From Maricaulis sp. (GTDB taxonomy: Bacteria; Pseudomonadota; Alphaproteobacteria; Caulobacterales; Maricaulaceae), in assembly GCF_030149515.1 (NCBI RefSeq), contig NZ_JASBRI010000002.1:1-61738 (forward strand): a DNA stretch of 61,738 bases. The letters are read 5' to 3'. The position numbers and the translations under genes are program-made. Under the pieces are notes generated by a model. It saw only the letters and a program-made list of their open reading frames with translations. It was not told where the DNA came from and searched no databases. Position 1 is the first letter of the stretch, and every line of letters begins with the position of its first letter. Positions 50,301-58,560 of the stretch are shown piece by piece.

Positions 50301-51776
50301 ATGAGCGATCTTCTCAAACTCTCCCTCGACGAAGTGTCCACAAAGCTGAAGGCCAGGGAGGTTTCGGCCACCGAACTGGCGCAGGAGGCCTTTGCGGCCT
50401 GCCGGGCGGCCCAGCCCAAGCTGAATGCGTTCACCGCCTTCGACGAAGCGCGCAGCATGGCGATGGCCAGGGCCGCGGACGACCGTATCGCCAAGGGCGA
50501 GGGCGGGCTGCTGGAAGGCGTGCCGCTGGCGATCAAGGACCTGTTCGCGGTAGAGGGGATCGATACCTCAGCCTCGTCGAACATCCTCAAGGGCTTCAAG
50601 CCGACCTACGAGTCAACTGTCACCTCCAAATTGTGGAGCGAGGGCGCGGTCTTCGTGGCCAAGACCTCGATGGACGAGTTCGCCATGGGCTCTTCGAACG
50701 AGACGGCGAATACCGGTCCCGTGGTCAATCCGTGGCGCGCCAAGGACAGCAATGAAAGCCTGACACCGGGCGGGTCCTCCGGCGGTTCCGCGACGGCGGT
50801 GGCCGCCGATCTGTGCTTCGGCGCGACGGGCACGGACACGGGCGGATCGATCCGCCAGCCGGCGGCGTTTACCGGCACGGTCGGGGTGAAGGGCACCTAT
50901 GGCCGCACCTCGCGCTGGGGCGTCGTGGCCTTTGCCTCCTCGCTCGATCATCCCGGTCCCTTTGCCAAGACGGTGAAGGACAGTGCAATCCTGCTGCAGG
51001 CGATGTCCGGACACGATCCCAAGGATTCCACCTCCCTGCCCAATGCGGTGCCGGACTTTGTGGCGGCCTGCGGCGGGTCGGTGAAGGGGCTGAAGATCGG
51101 CGTGCCCAGGGAATACCGCGTCGACGGCATGCCCGAGGAAATCGACCGCGCCTGGCAGCAGGGCATCGACTGGCTCAAGGCTGCCGGTTGCGAGATCGTC
51201 GACATCTCCCTGCCGCACACGAAATACGCCCTGCCGGCCTATTACATCGTCGCTCCGGCGGAAGCCTCGTCCAATCTGGCCCGCTATGACGGCATGCGCT
51301 ACGGCAACCGTGTCGAGGGCTCCGATCTCAACGACACCTACGAGAAGACGCGCGGGGCCGGTTTCGGCCATGAAGTGCAGCGCCGCATCATGATCGGCAC
51401 CTATGTGCTTTCGGCCGGCTATTACGATGCCTATTATCTGCGTGCCCAGAAAGTGCGCACGCGCATCCTGCAGGACTTCCACGACGCTTTCGGCAAGGTC
51501 GACGCCATCCTGACGCCGTCGGCTCCGTCGGCGGCCTTTGCGCTGGGAGCGAAATCGGACGATCCGATCGCGATGTATCTGAACGACGTCTTCACGGTGA
51601 CGGCCAACCTGGCCGGCGTGCCGGCCATGTCCGTGCCTGCGGGCCTCGACAAGTCCGGCCTGCCGCTGGGCCTGCAGGTGATCACCCGCGCCCTGGACGA
51701 GGAGACCATGTTCAAGGTCGGCGCGGCGCTGGAGGACAGCGCCGGTTTCACGCACAAGCCGGAGAAGTGGTGGTAG
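50301..51776 (+). CDS. gatA: Asp-tRNA(Asn)/Glu-tRNA(Gln) amidotransferase subunit A
   Basis: 491-residue amidase subunit that releases ammonia from glutamine for transamidation of mischarged Glu-tRNA(Gln) or Asp-tRNA(Asn). The Ser-cisSer-Lys triad is visible: lysine in [12 protein letters not shown], serines in [17 protein letters not shown] and [13 protein letters not shown]. The C-terminal [17 protein letters not shown] is typical. Follows gatC; gatB is 1.1 kb downstream, behind two small membrane proteins, a repeat and a DUF559 gene. Confidence 0.95.
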   Translation: MSDLLKLSLDEVSTKLKAREVSATELAQEAFAACRAAQPKLNAFTAFDEARSMAMARAADDRIAKGEGGLLEGVPLAIKDLFAVEGIDTSASSNILKGFKPTYESTVTSKLWSEGAVFVAKTSMDEFAMGSSNETANTGPVVNPWRAKDSNESLTPGGSSGGSATAVAADLCFGATGTDTGGSIRQPAAFTGTVGVKGTYGRTSRWGVVAFASSLDHPGPFAKTVKDSAILLQAMSGHDPKDSTSLPNAVPDFVAACGGSVKGLKIGVPREYRVDGMPEEIDRAWQQGIDWLKAAGCEIVDISLPHTKYALPAYYIVAPAEASSNLARYDGMRYGNRVEGSDLNDTYEKTRGAGFGHEVQRRIMIGTYVLSAGYYDAYYLRAQKVRTRILQDFHDAFGKVDAILTPSAPSAAFALGAKSDDPIAMYLNDVFTVTANLAGVPAMSVPAGLDKSGLPLGLQVITRALDEETMFKVGAALEDSAGFTHKPEKWW

Positions 51777-51780
51777 GCGG

Positions 51781-52038
51781 ATGAGCGACCGGCCGGAGAA
51801 GCCCTACAGCACGGCGAACGACTGGATCAATCGCGCGATTGTCCTGGTCATTGCGCTGATGTGTCTCATCTTCGGCGTACCGCTGGTGGGCGGCAGTGCC
51901 CTGAGTTTCACTACCATGATAGCGGCGGGCGAATGGCCCAATCCCTGGACCATCGTCGCGTTCGGTATCGGGCTGGCGCTGTGCGCATTCGGCGTGGTCG
52001 TCGGCTGGAGCGCCCTGGTGCCGCGGAGGAAGGCATGA
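51781..52038 (+). CDS. Small two-helix membrane protein
   Basis: 85-residue protein with two hydrophobic helices (about residues 18-38 and 55-77) and a basic end (VPRRKA). No family recognised. It starts four bases after gatA and its stop overlaps the next start (ATGA), so it is part of the gat transcription unit. Confidence 0.65.
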   Translation: MSDRPEKPYSTANDWINRAIVLVIALMCLIFGVPLVGGSALSFTTMIAAGEWPNPWTIVAFGIGLALCAFGVVVGWSALVPRRKA

Positions 52039-52325
52039 GCAAGCCGCTCCACCCCGCCATGAAGCTCGCCCGCCCGGCCTTCCTGGTCGGCGCGCTGCTG
52101 GTGCTGGCGGGTGTCGTGGTGTTTCGGGGTATCGCCCCGCTGGAACCGCGCAATCTGTGGACCGTGCTGCTGGTCACGCCGGGCGTCGGCTTCCTCTTGT
52201 TCAGCGTGACGGTGAAAATGGCCGGCCGGGTCCTGGTCGCGGCGATGAACACGCCGGAGGACGAGCGGCCGAAATGGGACGATGACGAGGATGAGGAGGC
52301 GGGGACACACCCTCCTTCCCCTTGA
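52035..52325 (+). CDS. Small two-helix membrane protein whose end runs into a repeat
   Basis: 96-residue protein with two hydrophobic helices (about 15-33 and 43-62) and an acidic tail (WDDDEDEEAG). The last codons (about THPPSP) and the TGA stop lie inside repeat copy B, so the insertion or spread of the repeat has set the present C-terminus. ATG overlaps the previous stop (ATGA). Function unknown. Confidence 0.62.
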   Translation: MSKPLHPAMKLARPAFLVGALLVLAGVVVFRGIAPLEPRNLWTVLLVTPGVGFLLFSVTVKMAGRVLVAAMNTPEDERPKWDDDEDEEAGTHPPSP

Positions 52326-52472
52326 TGGGGAAGGTGGGCCGAGGCGAAGCCTCGGGTCGGAAGGGGTGAATCCCGGTGCTGGCAGGTTTGCTGCGTCGTC
52401 GCAGACACCTCGCCCCCACCCCGTCCACCACGCCTTCGGCGCGGTCCCCCTTCCCCATCAAGGGGAAGGATG
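52314..52472. repeat. Palindromic intergenic repeat, copy B
   Basis: About 159 bp bounded by near-palindromes with arms CCTTCCCCTTGATGGGG (52314-52334) and CCTTCCCCATCAAGGGG (52449-52469). The core GGGGTGAATCCCGGTGCTGG and CACCTCGCCCCCACCCC matches copy A closely, with extra bases between. Two internal hairpins, GAGGC-gaa-GCCTC-like and CGCC-ttc-GGCG, are visible. It directly precedes a DUF559 gene. Confidence 0.8.
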
Positions 52473-52541
52473 GCTGTAACGGCCGTCACGGCCTGGAGCG
52501 CCGCCCCAGAGGCAGGCTGCACCGGTTGGATGGAGACAGCC

Positions 52542-52898
52542 ATGACGGGCCGGCCGGTCAGGCTCGCGCGTGCTCTGCGAAAGCGGATGACGCCGCAGGA
52601 AGTGAAGATGTGGAGCGCGCTTCGGGCCCTGAAGCGCCAAGGGTATAGATTCAGGCGGCAGGTGCCGCTGGGGCATTACATCGTCGATTTTGCCTGCTTC
52701 GATCCGAAGCTGGTCATCGAGGTCGATGGCGGACAACATACGCTCGACGGTCACAAGCGGCGCGATTTGGAACGCGACCGATGGCTGGCAGGGCAGGGAT
52801 TTGCGGTCCACCGTGTGTGGAACCACGAGGTGAACGACAATTTCGATGGCGTCATGGACGCCATCGGCGAGTATCTGCGAGGCAAGGGCGCAAGATGA
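52542..52898 (+). CDS. DUF559 Vsr-like endonuclease-fold protein (copy 1)
   Basis: 118-residue protein of the DUF559 family, a relative of very-short-patch-repair endonucleases; the family's function is unproved. After [20 protein letters not shown] comes the nuclease-like core: [19 protein letters not shown], then [10 protein letters not shown], with Asp, Glu and His in the positions expected of the fold, and [12 protein letters not shown] 52542 has GGAG eight bases before. Its TGA overlaps the gatB ATG, so a repeat-linked gene is translationally coupled into an essential operon. Readings from 52470 include repeat-derived codons. Confidence 0.78.
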   Translation: MTGRPVRLARALRKRMTPQEVKMWSALRALKRQGYRFRRQVPLGHYIVDFACFDPKLVIEVDGGQHTLDGHKRRDLERDRWLAGQGFAVHRVWNHEVNDNFDGVMDAIGEYLRGKGAR

Positions 52899-54388
52899 CC
52901 GAACATACCTACCGCCTGCCGGGTGCGACCGGCGATTGGGAAGTCGTGATGGGGCTGGAGATTCACGCCCAGGTGGTTTCGAAGGCGAAACTGTTTTCCG
53001 GGGCGGCGACGGCCTTCGGCGCGGCGCCGAACACCCAGGTCTCACTGGTCGATGCGGCGATGCCGGGCATGTTGCCGGTGATCAATGAACATGTTGTCGA
53101 ACAGGCCGTGAAGACCGGTCTGGGCCTCAATGCCAAGATCAACACCTGGTCGCGCTTCGACCGGAAGAATTATTTCTATCCCGATCTGCCGCAGGGCTAT
53201 CAGATCTCGCAATTCCAGTTCCCCATCGTCGGCGAGGGCGCTATCGAGTGCGAGCGCGATGACGGTTCGCGCTTCACCGTGCGTATCGAGCGGCTGCACC
53301 TGGAACAGGATGCCGGCAAGTCGATCCACGACCTCGATCCGAATTCGACCTATGTCGATCTCAACCGCTCCGGCGTGGCGCTGATGGAGATCGTCTCCAA
53401 GCCGGACATCCGCTCGCCCGACGAGGCCTCGGCCTATGTCTCCAAGCTGCGCACCATATTGCGCTATCTGGGCACGTGCGGCGGCGACATGGAGAAGGGC
53501 CAGCTGCGGGCCGATGTGAACGTGTCGGTGTGCAAGCCGGGCGCCTACGACAAATTCCGGGAGACCGGCGATTTCAAGCATCTGGGCACGCGCTGCGAGA
53601 TCAAGAATGTCAACTCCCTGCGCTTCATCCGCCAGGCCATCGAATACGAGGCCCAGCGCCAGATCGATCTCATCGAGGAGGGCGGCAAGGTTGACCAGGA
53701 GACCCGCCTGTTTGACGCCAATACCGGCGTGACCCGGTCGATGCGCTCCAAGGAAGAGGCGCACGACTACCGCTACTTCCCCGATCCCGACCTCCTGCCG
53801 CTGGAATTGCAGCAGGACTGGATCGACCAGATCCGCGTCAACCTGCCGGAACTGCCGGACGAGAAGCGCCAGCGCTTTGTCGCGCAACTGGGCCTGTCCG
53901 AATACGACGCCTCGGTGCTGGCGGCCGACAAGGACCGCGCCGCCTATTTCGAGGAAGTGGCCGAGGGGCACGATGCCAAACTGGCCTCCAATTGGGTCAA
54001 TAACGAGCTCTATGGACGTATCAACAAGGAAGGCCTGACCATCGCGGATTGTCCGGTCACGGCGGCCCAGCTGGGCAGGCTGGTGGCCCTGATCGAGGAC
54101 AAGACGATATCCGGCAAGATCGCCAAGGATGTGTTCGAGATCCTCTGGGCCGAAGGCGGCGATCCGGCGAAGATCGTCGAGGAGCGCGGCCTCAGACAGG
54201 TCACCGATACCGGCGCCATCGAAGCCGTCATCGACCAGCTCATCGCCGACAATCCCGACCAGGCCGCCTCGGTGAAGGAAAAGCCCAAGGCCATGGGCTG
54301 GTTCGTCGGCCAGGTGATGAAGGCCATGCAGGGCAAGGCCAACCCGCAGGCGGTGAACGAGATTCTCCGGAAGAAGCTGCTGGGGTAG
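52895..54388 (+). CDS. gatB: Asp-tRNA(Asn)/Glu-tRNA(Gln) amidotransferase subunit B
   Basis: 497-residue subunit that binds the mischarged tRNA and phosphorylates its acyl group. [20 protein letters not shown] with [45 protein letters not shown] and the RADVNVSV block are diagnostic; the C-terminal YqeY-like tail ends [20 protein letters not shown]. Its ATG lies inside the stop of DUF559 copy 1 (ATGA) and there is no strong ribosome binding site, so its expression probably depends on upstream translation. Confidence 0.95.
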   Translation: MTEHTYRLPGATGDWEVVMGLEIHAQVVSKAKLFSGAATAFGAAPNTQVSLVDAAMPGMLPVINEHVVEQAVKTGLGLNAKINTWSRFDRKNYFYPDLPQGYQISQFQFPIVGEGAIECERDDGSRFTVRIERLHLEQDAGKSIHDLDPNSTYVDLNRSGVALMEIVSKPDIRSPDEASAYVSKLRTILRYLGTCGGDMEKGQLRADVNVSVCKPGAYDKFRETGDFKHLGTRCEIKNVNSLRFIRQAIEYEAQRQIDLIEEGGKVDQETRLFDANTGVTRSMRSKEEAHDYRYFPDPDLLPLELQQDWIDQIRVNLPELPDEKRQRFVAQLGLSEYDASVLAADKDRAAYFEEVAEGHDAKLASNWVNNELYGRINKEGLTIADCPVTAAQLGRLVALIEDKTISGKIAKDVFEILWAEGGDPAKIVEERGLRQVTDTGAIEAVIDQLIADNPDQAASVKEKPKAMGWFVGQVMKAMQGKANPQAVNEILRKKLLG

Positions 54389-54448
54389 GGGAGTGAGGCC
54401 GGTCACACCCTCTTGACCGCCTGGCGGTTAGGTCTCGTCTTGTTCAAA

Positions 54449-54510
54449 CCTCCCTCTCCCTGGGGAGGGGCATCAAGGGAAAGGCGGGAGACCCCGCCTT
54501 TGGCGGGCCG
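54449..54510. repeat. Repeat-family fragment before DUF559 copy 2 (copy D)
   Basis: Holds CCTCCCTCTCCCTGGGGAGG (54449-54468) and a CCCGCC-ttt-GGCGGG hairpin (54493-54507). Similar in base make-up and layout to the ends of copies A and B but diverged. It sits between gatB and the second DUF559 gene. Confidence 0.5.
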
Positions 54511-54544
54511 GGCCCGGCACAAGAACCTGCATCTCGCGCGATCC

Positions 54545-54886
54545 ATGCGGAAAAGGCAGACGCCGGCCGAAGCGCGTCTGTGGTCACGTCTTCGCAATGG
54601 CGGCGTGGAGGGGGTCAAATTCTGCCGTCAAATTCCGATCGGGCCTTGCATCGTGGACTTTGTATCGCGTGAGGCCCGCCTCGTTGTCGAGGCTGACGGC
54701 GGCCAGCACAGCGAACAAGAGGAAGCGGACAGGGCGCGTGCCGATTTTCTCGAATTCCGGGAATATCAGGTCCTGCGCTTCTGGAATCATGCGATCCTCG
54801 CGAATACCGATGCGGCGATCGAGGTTATTGTGAAAGCCCTGCATTGGGCGGTGCATCCAGAAAACCCCGCCAATAGCGCCGAGTGA
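54545..54886 (+). CDS. DUF559 Vsr-like endonuclease-fold protein (copy 2)
   Basis: 113-residue member of the same family as the gene at 52542, quite diverged from it. RKRQTPAEARLWSRLRN, then FCRQIPIGPCIVDFVS, LVVEADGGQHSEQ, and YQVLRFWNHAIL are the family blocks, with the acidic and histidine residues kept. No ribosome binding site is seen at ATG 54545, and the frame is open back to 54413 through repeat sequence, so the true start is uncertain; ARHKNLHLARSMR just before also fits the family. It is bracketed by repeat fragments on both sides. Confidence 0.72.
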   Translation: MRKRQTPAEARLWSRLRNGGVEGVKFCRQIPIGPCIVDFVSREARLVVEADGGQHSEQEEADRARADFLEFREYQVLRFWNHAILANTDAAIEVIVKALHWAVHPENPANSAE

Positions 54887-54898
54887 TCCAGTAGGGGA

Positions 54899-54945
54899 TT
54901 TCCCCCTCATCCGCCCTTCGGGCACCTTCCCCCCGGGAAAGGGGG
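54899..54945. repeat. Repeat-family fragment after DUF559 copy 2 (copy E)
   Basis: TTTCCCCCTCATCCGCCC, a TTC loop closing GCCC/GGGC, then CACCTTCCCCCCGGGAAAGG. Arms pair as a palindrome similar to the other copies. Together with copy D it brackets the second DUF559 gene. Confidence 0.5.
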
Positions 54946-55036
54946 CTTGTTCCCGCAGCGTCTTGTCCGACCTGTCTGGCCCCGGCCGCGCATATCGTGC
55001 TAACCCTCTGATCCCGCCGCGTTAGCCGGAGCTTTC

Positions 55037-56386
55037 ATGACCACGCCCCAGGACGATTCAGCGCTCGACGAGCTTCTGCCGGTGGAAGTGCTGCAGGGGC
55101 AGGCGCGGGATTTTCTGGCTTGGCTGCAGGCGACCGTCACGGACATCAATATCGCCCTGCAGATCGGCCTGGTGGCCGTGGCGATCATTCCCGCGCTGAT
55201 CTTCGGGCCGCGCCTGCGCCATGTCGTGGAAGCGCTGACCAGGGAGCGGATCAAGACGGGGCTGGCGCGCCGCCTCCTGTCGGCGGCCATCGCCCTGGCA
55301 ACGCCCTTGGCGCTGCTGGCCGTGCTGGCTGTTATCCGCATCATCCTGGGATCGCTGGACAGGCCGATCCACCTGGTCGATGCGGCGATGAGCCTGATGA
55401 CAGCCTGGCTGGTGATCCGGGCGGTGACGCTGATCATCCGCTCTCGCTTCTGGTCGAAAGTGGCGTTCTACATCGCCTGGCCGGTAGCGGCGCTGGACGT
55501 ATTCGGCCTGCTGGACGATGTTGTCAATCAGTTGCAGGCCCTGGCCATTCCTCTGGGCGAGACCGAGGCCGGCGAACCGGTCGATCTGTCCCTGTTCGAT
55601 ATCCTGCGCACCCTGATCTATTTCGGCGTCCTGTTCTGGGCCGCCTCGTTCGCGGGACGGGCGATCAATGCCCAGCTGGAACGTGCTGACGAGATCTCGC
55701 CGGCCCTGCGTGCCCTCATCGCCAAGGTGCTCGGTTTCGTCCTGCCGGTCGTGGCGCTGCTGATCGCATTGCAGCTGACCGGCTTCAACCTGGCCACGCT
55801 TGCGATCTTTTCCGGCGCCGTCGGTATCGGTGTCGGTCTGGGTCTGCAGAAAACCGTGGCGAATTTCGCGGCCGGATTCACCCTCCTGGCCGACAAGTCC
55901 ATCAAGCCGGGCGATGCACTGGAGGTGGATGGTACCTTCGGCTGGGTCACCGGCATGCAGTCGCGCTACGTCTCGATGCGCACGCGCGACGGCACCGAAC
56001 ACCTCATCCCGAACGAGCACTTCATCGCCAATGGCGTGATCAACTGGTCCAAATCCGACCGGGTGGTGCGCCAGCACGCCCCCTTCGGCGTGTCCTACGG
56101 GACTGTGGACATGGAGAAGGTGCAGCAGCTTGCCATCGCCGCCGCCCAGACCGTTGACCGGGTCGTGCCGGACAAGACGCCGGTCTGCAATCTGATGGAG
56201 TTCGGCGACAGCTCGGTCAATTTCGACCTGCGCTTCTGGATCTCCGACCCGCAGAACGGGCTCTCCAATGTCCGCAGCGACGTCTACATGGCGATCTGGA
56301 AGAGCTTCCACGAGAATGGCATCGAATTCCCCTTCCCGCAGATGGATGTGCACGTGAAGGAAATGCCTGGACCGTCCGACACCTGA
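55037..56386 (+). CDS. MscS-family mechanosensitive channel
   Basis: 449-residue inner-membrane channel that opens under membrane tension. About five hydrophobic helices precede the pore helix (about residues 255-285: the glycine/alanine pattern AIFSGAVGIGVGLGLQKTV). The cytoplasmic beta domain has FGWVTGMQSRYVSMRTRDG and LIPNEHFIANGVINWS, which is diagnostic. The extra helices make it longer than E. coli MscS, placing it in the larger MscS/YnaI-like group. No gene is coupled to it. Confidence 0.9.
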   Translation: MTTPQDDSALDELLPVEVLQGQARDFLAWLQATVTDINIALQIGLVAVAIIPALIFGPRLRHVVEALTRERIKTGLARRLLSAAIALATPLALLAVLAVIRIILGSLDRPIHLVDAAMSLMTAWLVIRAVTLIIRSRFWSKVAFYIAWPVAALDVFGLLDDVVNQLQALAIPLGETEAGEPVDLSLFDILRTLIYFGVLFWAASFAGRAINAQLERADEISPALRALIAKVLGFVLPVVALLIALQLTGFNLATLAIFSGAVGIGVGLGLQKTVANFAAGFTLLADKSIKPGDALEVDGTFGWVTGMQSRYVSMRTRDGTEHLIPNEHFIANGVINWSKSDRVVRQHAPFGVSYGTVDMEKVQQLAIAAAQTVDRVVPDKTPVCNLMEFGDSSVNFDLRFWISDPQNGLSNVRSDVYMAIWKSFHENGIEFPFPQMDVHVKEMPGPSDT

Positions 56387-56392
56387 TCCGCC

Positions 56393-57301
56393 TCAGCAGA
56401 TGCAGGTGCAATAGCGGCCGGACGCAGAGTGCGCCTCCGCGATCTCGCGGAAGTTGCCCGCATCGATCGCCTGCCAGAGCGCGGCCCAGGCATCATTCTC
56501 GGCCTTCGTGCCATACTCGATCAGACAATCGGGACCGATATAGCGAAGGATGCCGACCGGCTTGTAGAGATTGTCCGACGCACTATTGCCGGGCTCCGGC
56601 CAGGCTTCCGGCGCCATCTGCACCGCTTCGCCACGCTCGCGCCGCTCGGCGCTGGCGGCCAGTGTCAGGGCCGGCCACCAGGGCAGGAAGGGCACGATGT
56701 CGTACTCGTTCTGGTAGCGCACGGTGAAGGGGCGCAGGCCCAATGCATCATAATTGCTCTGGACAGTCGCATCGCAGGTCAGCGGGGCGGCGAAGCAGCA
56801 ATTCTGCACCAGCATGTGCGGGTGTTCGGACTTGATCAGCGAGGTCGCGAGGAAGGTCATCGCGGCGCCCTTGGAGTGGCCGGTAACGAGAATGCCGCGC
56901 TTGCCGGTCAGATCGATGGCGTCGATTGCGGCCTTGGCCATGGGCCAGATGCTGAGCATGCCGGTGGCAAAGCCGGTCTCCACGCGACCGAAGATGCGTC
57001 CGCCAATCGTCCAGTCGGTCGGGCCGGCCTCGAAATCCTGCAGCCAGTCTCGGATCCACGCCCACAGATTGCCCTTGAAAGGCGGCAGCGTACCGCGCAG
57101 CGCGAGCACAACCCAGTCATCCGCCGTTTCCGCGACAAAGCCGGCATTGATGTGTTCCGGCCCGTTCACAAAGACGGTCGGCTGAGTGCCCGGCTTCAGG
57201 CCGAGCTTTGCGAGATTGGGATTGGCGGGATCGAGCGCCCCGTTCCTGATCGCATAACAGGCGATCGAGGCATTGATCAGCCGGCATTCGAGCGTGGCCA
57301 T
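56393..57301 (-). CDS. Class 3 lipase-like alpha/beta hydrolase with CTCIC C-terminus
   Basis: 302-residue alpha/beta hydrolase of the lipase_3 (fungal lipase-like) type. The nucleophile elbow is GHSKG with Ser143; an aspartate and histidine come later (YDIVPF region). WVVLALRGT is the typical early strand. No signal peptide is visible. The last residues are RYCTCIC: three alternate cysteines at the very C-terminus, which I do not know from the family. ATG 57301 follows GGAGG five bases away. Confidence 0.8.
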   Translation of the reverse strand: MATLECRLINASIACYAIRNGALDPANPNLAKLGLKPGTQPTVFVNGPEHINAGFVAETADDWVVLALRGTLPPFKGNLWAWIRDWLQDFEAGPTDWTIGGRIFGRVETGFATGMLSIWPMAKAAIDAIDLTGKRGILVTGHSKGAAMTFLATSLIKSEHPHMLVQNCCFAAPLTCDATVQSNYDALGLRPFTVRYQNEYDIVPFLPWWPALTLAASAERRERGEAVQMAPEAWPEPGNSASDNLYKPVGILRYIGPDCLIEYGTKAENDAWAALWQAIDAGNFREIAEAHSASGRYCTCIC

Positions 57302-57701
57302 GACGTCCTCCCTGGCAGTCGAATGGGCAGGCAGTATCCATCGGGGGAGGAGGGGTGGGGTGTGCGCACGGTCACGCCGGGGCCGGCGCAACAAAAAGAG
57401 GACGCGGACTAAGGGTCCGCGTCCTTCAGTTTGCTGAGTGGCGGCGGGCCGGGTCAGTCCGAAATGGCTCGCCGCCGGCGCAAAACCGGTCAGATCCGTC
57501 GCGTCTTGCCGCTGGTTTCAGATTATGCCTGCGCGCCTGCGAAAGATAATCAATTGAAACTATGGAAATTATCGAGCCGAGTAATATCGCAAGCGCGAAG
57601 TCGTATGCTGTTTTTGTTTTAGATCAGTAGGTTGGATAAAAGTTAGGCGAACATATAAGTTTTCGGTTGACGGCGCGGCTTGGCGCTGAAAGCCTAGGCA
57701 C
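57302..57701. other. 400-bp intergenic region, AT-richer in its right half
   Basis: Between the leftward lipase and the rightward arsR gene. It holds a strong hairpin (57399-57425) and a right half (57530-57660) visibly richer in A and T than the rest of the window, with several short frames such as 57464-57622 (about 52 codons, basic start) that I do not trust. A TTAGGC half-site is at 57643-57648 and a possible arsR -35 TTGACG at 57667-57672. Confidence 0.5.
57399..57425 (-). terminator. Strong hairpin with T-run on the leftward strand
   Basis: Perfect 11-base arms AGGACGCGGAC / GTCCGCGTCCT with a five-base loop. Read leftward it is followed by CTTTTTG, as in a Rho-independent terminator, yet no leftward gene lies upstream of it. 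It could end an unrecognised small RNA from the AT-rich gap or stop antisense transcription into the lipase promoter. Confidence 0.5.
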
Positions 57702-57708
57702 ATGCCTA
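57695..57708. promoter_or_regulatory. Inverted repeat over the arsR start, candidate operator
   Basis: TAGGCA-CA-TGCCTA, perfect six-base arms, spanning the arsR ATG (57702). With -35 TTGACG at 57667 and a weak -10 17 bases later (57690-57695), transcription would begin at about the ATG, so a regulator bound here would block initiation. Confidence 0.45.
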
Positions 57709-58058
57709 ACTGTCAGACGCATCTCGATTCTACCTTTCACGCCCTGGCGGACCCGACACGCCGGGCTGTTATCGCCCGTCTTATCGAGGGGCCGGCCTCG
57801 GTGTCCGAGCTTGCCGAACCTTTCGAAATGGCTCTGCCGTCCCTGATGCAGCACCTCAAAGTGCTGGAGACGGGCGGGCTGATCCGCACGCAGAAGACCG
57901 GACGGGTGAGGACCTGCCGGCTGGAAACCGCGCGTCTGAGCGAGGCACAGGACTGGCTGTCGAAGCAGAAAGCGCTGTGGGAGACCCGGCTCGACCGGCT
58001 CGACGCCTACCTCAGGGACATGGCTGCAAAGGAAACCCCCGATGACCCGCAAACGTGA
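57702..58058 (+). CDS. ArsR-family winged-helix regulator (SdpR-like)
   Basis: 118-residue repressor of the ArsR group. FHALADPTRRAVIARLIEGPA (split after RRAV), the recognition helix MALPSLMQHLKVLETGGLI and the wing KTGRVRTCRL are typical. It lacks the CVC metal motif of true metal sensors and resembles the SdpR-like regulators found beside AHSA1 proteins. No ribosome binding site; probably leaderless. Overlaps the first AHSA1 gene by 17 bases, the first gene of a six-gene operon. Confidence 0.88.
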   Translation: MPNCQTHLDSTFHALADPTRRAVIARLIEGPASVSELAEPFEMALPSLMQHLKVLETGGLIRTQKTGRVRTCRLETARLSEAQDWLSKQKALWETRLDRLDAYLRDMAAKETPDDPQT

Positions 58059-58560
58059 CTGGGCCCGCTTCAACCCCGAAACCGATCTGGCCATCGATCG
58101 CCGTATCGATGCGCCCGTCGATCTGGTCTGGTCGGCCTGGACCGACCCGGAACGCCTCAAACAATGGTGGGTGCCGCGCCCCTGGACGGCGCCGGAGGTC
58201 GAGATGGACCTGCGTCCGGGCGGCATGTTCCGCACCGTGATGCAATCGCCCGAAGGCGAGCGCTTCGACAATGCGGGTATCTTCGTCGCGGTCGAACCGA
58301 AAGCCTGGATTGCCTGGACCAGCGCGCTGCTGCCGGGCTACCGGCCGGCCGGCGATGCCGAGCATTGCGGCGGTATTCACATGACCGCCGGGATCGAATT
58401 CAGGCCGGACGGTGCGGGAACGCATTACATCGCCACGGTGTTGCACCCGGACAGGGCGTCTCGCGAACGCCATGAAGCCATGGGCTTCCATGATGGATGG
58501 GGCACCGTGATCGAACAGCTCGTCGAGACCGTGACGGCGATGAAGGCAGATTCCAGATGA
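58042..58560 (+). CDS. AHSA1/SRPBCC domain protein 1
   Basis: 172-residue START/Bet v1-like fold protein. AIDRRIDAPVDLVWSAWTDP, the family block LKQWWVPRPWTAPEVEMDLRPGG (seen as WWVPRPWT), GGMFRTVMQSPEGE and the C-terminal HDGWGTVIEQL are characteristic. These proteins bind hydrophobic ligands or help Hsp90-like proteins; bacterial members next to ArsR regulators have no settled role. Overlaps arsR (17 bases) and the next gene (ATGA). Confidence 0.85.
   Translation: MTRKRDWARFNPETDLAIDRRIDAPVDLVWSAWTDPERLKQWWVPRPWTAPEVEMDLRPGGMFRTVMQSPEGERFDNAGIFVAVEPKAWIAWTSALLPGYRPAGDAEHCGGIHMTAGIEFRPDGAGTHYIATVLHPDRASRERHEAMGFHDGWGTVIEQLVETVTAMKADSR

Noticed and set aside
48303..52472. CRISPR array formed by the repeat copies
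   Set aside because: Copies are few, kilobases apart, palindromic, unevenly spaced and variable; no cas genes are present.
57464..57622. 52-codon frame in the AT-rich gap before arsR
   Set aside because: No ribosome binding site or family resemblance; kept only as a note in the intergenic entry.
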